Shown here piece after piece: positions 63,201-64,000 of a DNA stretch of 64,000 nt. Where the stretch lies: positions 494,230 to 558,229 of the forward strand of contig JANQQE010000024.1 in the NCBI GenBank assembly GCA_028285105.1, in the 5' to 3' direction. Source of the stretch: Alphaproteobacteria bacterium. GTDB taxonomy: Bacteria; Planctomycetota; Phycisphaerae; UBA1845. The position numbers and the translations under genes were made by a program. The first letter of the stretch is position 1. Each line of letters begins with the position of its first letter. Under the pieces are notes generated by a model that worked only from the letters and a program-made list of their open reading frames with translations, searched no databases and was not told the origin of the DNA.

Positions 63201-63468
63201 GGGCATGGGCCTGACGGACGGTTCGGTCACGTACTGCGGCTGGAACATCGACGACGTCGAATTGCAAGGCGTCGTGCCGAATAACCCCGGCGATTACGAC
63301 AACGATGGCGATGTCGATGCCCTGGACCACTTCGAATTCAGCAAGTGCTACACCGGACCCGAGAATGGCCCCGTCGGACCACAGTGCAACGTATTCAAAT
63401 TCGACCCGGACAGCGACATCGACCTAGCCGACTTCGCCGGCTTCATCCAGGTATTCACCGGCGAGTAA
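60271..63468 (+). CDS. Secreted trypsin-like (lysyl endopeptidase-like) serine protease with P-proprotein domain and C-terminal dockerin-type segment
   Basis: Signal peptide; CTGFMVNNTAGDLTPFFMTADHCGIG; TEPGSSGSPLFDQNHRVIGQLHGG; P-domain INDDSTITSIIGVKDEFCVGDVNVDLDINHTYIGDLIVELTSPGGVVVRLHDRSGG; GDYDNDGDVDALDHFEFSKCYTGP...DSDIDLADFAGFIQVFTGE. Confidence 0.93.
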   Translation: MSMNTHCTKLSIALAMLVASPLLAQTQPAQRDRALYKTQLSRIKSGYTNRPTAELLSVTPLNRIDVTYADLDDIDVLIAEDELRERDGLPPRFAVPQATLIATDTHGTWEQIDATTRLWRLRIESPKAASINLGFTRYELPDSARLSIYSADFKHVMRPFTSKDNQAHGELWTPPVLSDSIVVELTVDAAEIENVDLELGSINVGYRGFGADNVPVEAGARSGSCNVDVVCPEGDDWPLEIASVAVISTGGSTFCTGFMVNNTAGDLTPFFMTADHCGIGAGNAASLVAIWNYENSTCRPPGSGASGGPGDGVQTDFNTGSTFLAGGSATDYTLVQLNTDPDPTWEVGFAGWDNSGADASQAIAIHHPDTDEKRISFEFQPTTVTTYLQEPVPGNGTHVRVEDWDVGTTEPGSSGSPLFDQNHRVIGQLHGGFASCSSQTSDWYGRFSESWTAGLSTHLDPGNTGATTVDSISGAGLSVSPSGSVLHIGLAGGPFTNPSVVYTLSNPSPDPVDYSVSLTSSFGVLLDGQTSPLTGTLAAGGSTTNVTVTLGAAIDALAAGVYIEDIVFEDVTNVRSTIVTHTVEIGQTLVSVTPEVDLETGGPLNGPFTGTIDYTVTSERPTPVDVEVSSDVPWISLNGSAGPVTLNLGGTGDFDTMTVGISSAASTLDAGIYNGTVTFTNLAGGGGSTTRDVMLEVGRVVYSAIDVPQSINDDSTITSIIGVKDEFCVGDVNVDLDINHTYIGDLIVELTSPGGVVVRLHDRSGGSSEDIVTTYDEQGGTIPDGPGSLGDFNLTNGSGDWTLTVSDNAGGDTGSLNAWSLRIVPIEGSCPVPQVVHSFDLNSDPGWTMDAGWGFGQPTGSGGSSGSPDPTSGYTGNNVYGYNLNGDYGNNLSPIRYLTTTAIDMTGVTNSRVSFRRWLGVESATYDHANLQVSNNNTNWNTVWNHVGGSNNDGSWQLVSYDISAHADNESTVYLRWGMGLTDGSVTYCGWNIDDVELQGVVPNNPGDYDNDGDVDALDHFEFSKCYTGPENGPVGPQCNVFKFDPDSDIDLADFAGFIQVFTGE

Positions 63469-63637
63469 GCAGAATCAGCAACGGCGATAAGTTCAGGCGG
63501 GGGTCTCATTCGCGAGGCTCCCGCTTTCTTAAAGGGATTTGCGTCATCTACCCCCCAGGGTGACCTGACCCCCTTGATATCGATCCAAGCCAGGAGTGAG
63601 TATTCTGGTCGGGTCACGGATTTCGAGGAGGTCATTT

Positions 63638-63925
63638 GATGAGCAGGAAGCGGTTCACGACGGAGCAAACTGAAACGCGAAAGCGTTGAAGCACAAGCTG
63701 CGGCAAGCGGAGGTTGAGATTGCCAAGGGCAAGTTGGTTCCTGAGGCTTGCAAGCAGATCGGCGTTGTCGAGCAGACGTTCTATCGCTGGCGGAAGAAAT
63801 ACGGCGGACTCAAGCTGGATCAAGCCAGGCAATTCAAACATCTTGAACGAGAGAACGCCCGGCTCAAGAAGCTGGTGGCTGACCTCTCGCTGGACGATGC
63901 AATCTTGAAGGCTGAACGCGACTGA
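63638..63925 (+). pseudogene. IS3-family transposase orfA, N-terminus disrupted (MSRKRFTTEQ then frameshift); residual frame 63686-63925
   Basis: ATGAGCAGGAAGCGGTTCACGACGGAGCAA reads MSRKRFTTEQ but stops 6 codons later; KLRQAEVEIAKGKLVPEACKQIGVVEQTFYRWRKKYGGL continues in another frame. Confidence 0.75.
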
Positions 63926-64000
63926 GGAAGGAGCGTGAAGGCAAACCCAAACTTCTGAGCCCGGCGCGCAAACGTAAGACAATCGAGCATGTTCAGCAGG
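63926..64000 (+). CDS. IS3-family transposase orfB, 5' fragment
   Basis: Frame -1 relative to orfA: ...KEREGKPKLLSPARKRKTIEHVQQ, truncated by window end. Confidence 0.7.

Larger units (their letters stand above)
63561..64000 (+). mobile_element. IS3-family insertion sequence (left part; continues past window)
   Basis: Left-end-like TGACCTGACCCCC at 63561 followed by orfA (HTH, WRKKYGGL, LERENARLKKLVADLSLD) and start of orfB in the -1 frame (LRKEREGKPKLLSPARKRKTIEHVQQ). Confidence 0.88.

Noticed and set aside
1-64000. CRISPR arrays, cas genes, restriction-modification, toxin-antitoxin or other defence systems
   Set aside because: No regular repeat-spacer array and no recognisable defence protein seen in the ORF translations.

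Overview
This 64 kb window looks like planctomycete-type (Phycisphaerae-like) chromosome. That call rests on large secreted proteins with dockerin/thrombospondin-3-like DxNxDG repeats, an FG-GAP protein, a PEP-CTERM protein, ECF sigma factor plus zf-HC2 anti-sigma, H-X9-DG prepilin-like proteins and 'CPKCxYNLTGL..CPECG' ribbons. Most of the gene content is ordinary housekeeping: CtpA-like protease, FlgM, XseA/XseB, GlyA, SecA, ElbB, LexA, QueA, UvrD-like helicase, AlkA-like glycosylase, LepB, pyruvate kinase, PdxJ and tRNA-Leu(CAG). The window ends inside an IS3-family element whose orfA N-terminus is disrupted. I did not find a clear new defence, CRISPR or biosynthetic system. The best second-look items are: (1) a degenerate RluA-like pseudouridine-synthase domain fused to an RlmI-like rRNA methyltransferase; (2) a SecA with a Cys-rich insertion, a second insertion in the motor region and a tandemly repeated ~40-60 aa W(C/A)xxxF module in its C-terminal part; (3) a ~1.1 kb orphan region of degenerate 15/18-bp repeats upstream of lexA that begins near a palindrome; (4) a three-gene run of small exported/lipoprotein genes sharing an 'NPSFL/NPANF' signature; (5) two REP-like inverted-repeat pairs; (6) a divergent ECF sigma / PEP-CTERM spondin gene pair. 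All calls come from reading the sequence and ORF track; no searches were run.
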